The notes under the pieces were generated by a model that had not been told where the DNA came from, ran no database searches, and was given only the letters and a program-made list of their open reading frames with translations. Shown here in pieces: positions 63,301 to 64,000 of a stretch of DNA of 64,000 bases. This stretch comes from Serinus canaria (lineage: Eukaryota; Chordata; Aves; Passeriformes; Fringillidae). The DNA is taken from NCBI RefSeq assembly GCF_022539315.1, contig NC_066315.1, positions 90,560,990-90,624,989 on the forward strand, read 5' to 3'. Made by a program: the position numbers and the translations under genes. Position 1 is the stretch's first letter; every line of letters starts with the position of its first letter.

Positions 63301-64000
63301 CCTTATGTAAGAATCTCCACAATCTTCTCCTGTGCTCCTGTCTTTCTTTAGTGGCTCATTTTCATGTCAACAAATTCTTTTCTGAAGACCTCTCTGAAAC
63401 AGAGAGGTTTTAGCTGAAGAAATAATTATCTGGAAGCTTCACAGCAAGAGCATTGTATCCTTTTGTGCCGTGCTTAGCTGCACAGATGTCTGGGGAAGTG
63501 CTAACTGCCAGGGTGGGGCTCTGACTGGTATCATACATTTTCTTACAAATCATGGCTATAGACAGGATCTGCTTGCAAATAATTTCTGAAGGAAAAGCCC
63601 TGAAATTATGGAAATAGTAAAGAATGGAAATAAAATATTAAATTTAGGCCATTTCCCCCTGCAGAGTATCTTTTGCCTTTAGCCTGATCTGTCAGTTATT
63701 GAAGTCTGTGGAAAAACTCCCTAGGGATTTGAACATATGATCACAGATACTTATAAACCAAAAACTTTGCAGTTTGGTTCTGCTGCAATTTTTGTATTCA
63801 GTAATTTTGATTATATTTTGTGTTCTTCAATGCTTATGATGCATGTAGAATACCAGTATTGAAAATAATTTGTAAACTGTTAAGCTGTGCTTGATAATGT
63901 AATGATACAACACAGAAAAGTGTCTTTGCATAAACTGCATGAGGGGTTATCAGAGGCTCATTGCCATGAGCACAGAGGAGCAGTGACTCGAGGGGAAACT
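60331..64000. other. Right-end intergenic region, no gene recognised
   Basis: In human the start of ELP2 lies directly opposite the SLC39A6 promoter. I searched the plus strand here for the ELP2 N-terminus and WD-repeat exons and found nothing convincing. The sequence becomes AT-rich after about 60700, with short open frames lacking family resemblance and a T-rich tract near 61440-61460. Confidence 0.6.

Noticed and set aside
60331..64000. Possible ELP2 opposite SLC39A6
   Set aside because: No plus-strand exon resembling the ELP2 N-terminus or its WD repeats could be found. The open frame starting near 60470 does not match.
1..64000. tRNA, rRNA and CRISPR features
   Set aside because: No cloverleaf with A/B boxes, no rRNA segment and no regularly spaced direct repeats were seen by eye; a tRNAscan-type search was not possible.

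Overview
The window is nuclear DNA from a vertebrate, almost certainly a bird and probably a songbird. The genes are split by GT-AG introns. The interspersed repeats are dominated by CR1 LINEs. One solo LTR (7555-7936) resembles a family I know to be abundant in passerine genomes. Three protein genes are recognised, and each can be spliced in frame through every exon present.

Layout: (1) 1-35980, plus strand: CTNNAL1 (alpha-catulin), cut by the left edge. Seventeen coding exons are present, from the exon at 5459 to a stop at 34769; the first coding exons lie outside. Its introns hold an old CR1, a CR1 split by the LTR, and a perfect 52-bp palindrome. (2) 35865-39697, minus strand: ABITRAM (FAM206A/Simiate), complete in six coding exons, tail-to-tail with CTNNAL1 with apparently overlapping 3' UTRs. 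Its second intron has a GC-AG donor and its last two internal introns are only 71 and 68 bp. (3) 39880-about 60200, minus strand: SLC39A6 (ZIP6/LIV-1 zinc transporter), complete in nine coding exons plus a probable non-coding first exon in a CpG-rich promoter. Its final poly(A) signal lies about 200 bp upstream of the ABITRAM start codon. (4) 60331-64000: no gene recognised.

The CTNNAL1-ABITRAM pair matches human 9q31, whereas SLC39A6 lies at human 18q12. In human, ABITRAM is head-to-head with ELP1 and SLC39A6 with ELP2. Neither ELP gene is seen here, so a rearrangement joint must lie between ABITRAM and SLC39A6. Avian Z carries segments homologous to human 9 and 18, so Z linkage is a reasonable but unproven inference.

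The three genes do not form a pathway. CTNNAL1 is a cytoskeletal and Rho-signalling scaffold, ABITRAM an actin-binding nuclear modulator, and SLC39A6 a plasma-membrane zinc importer. Their relationship is positional: overlapping 3' ends and a very tight tail-to-head junction. I saw no wholly new system. The most unusual items are the palindrome, the gene junction, the GC-AG intron and the novel CTNNAL1 C-terminus.
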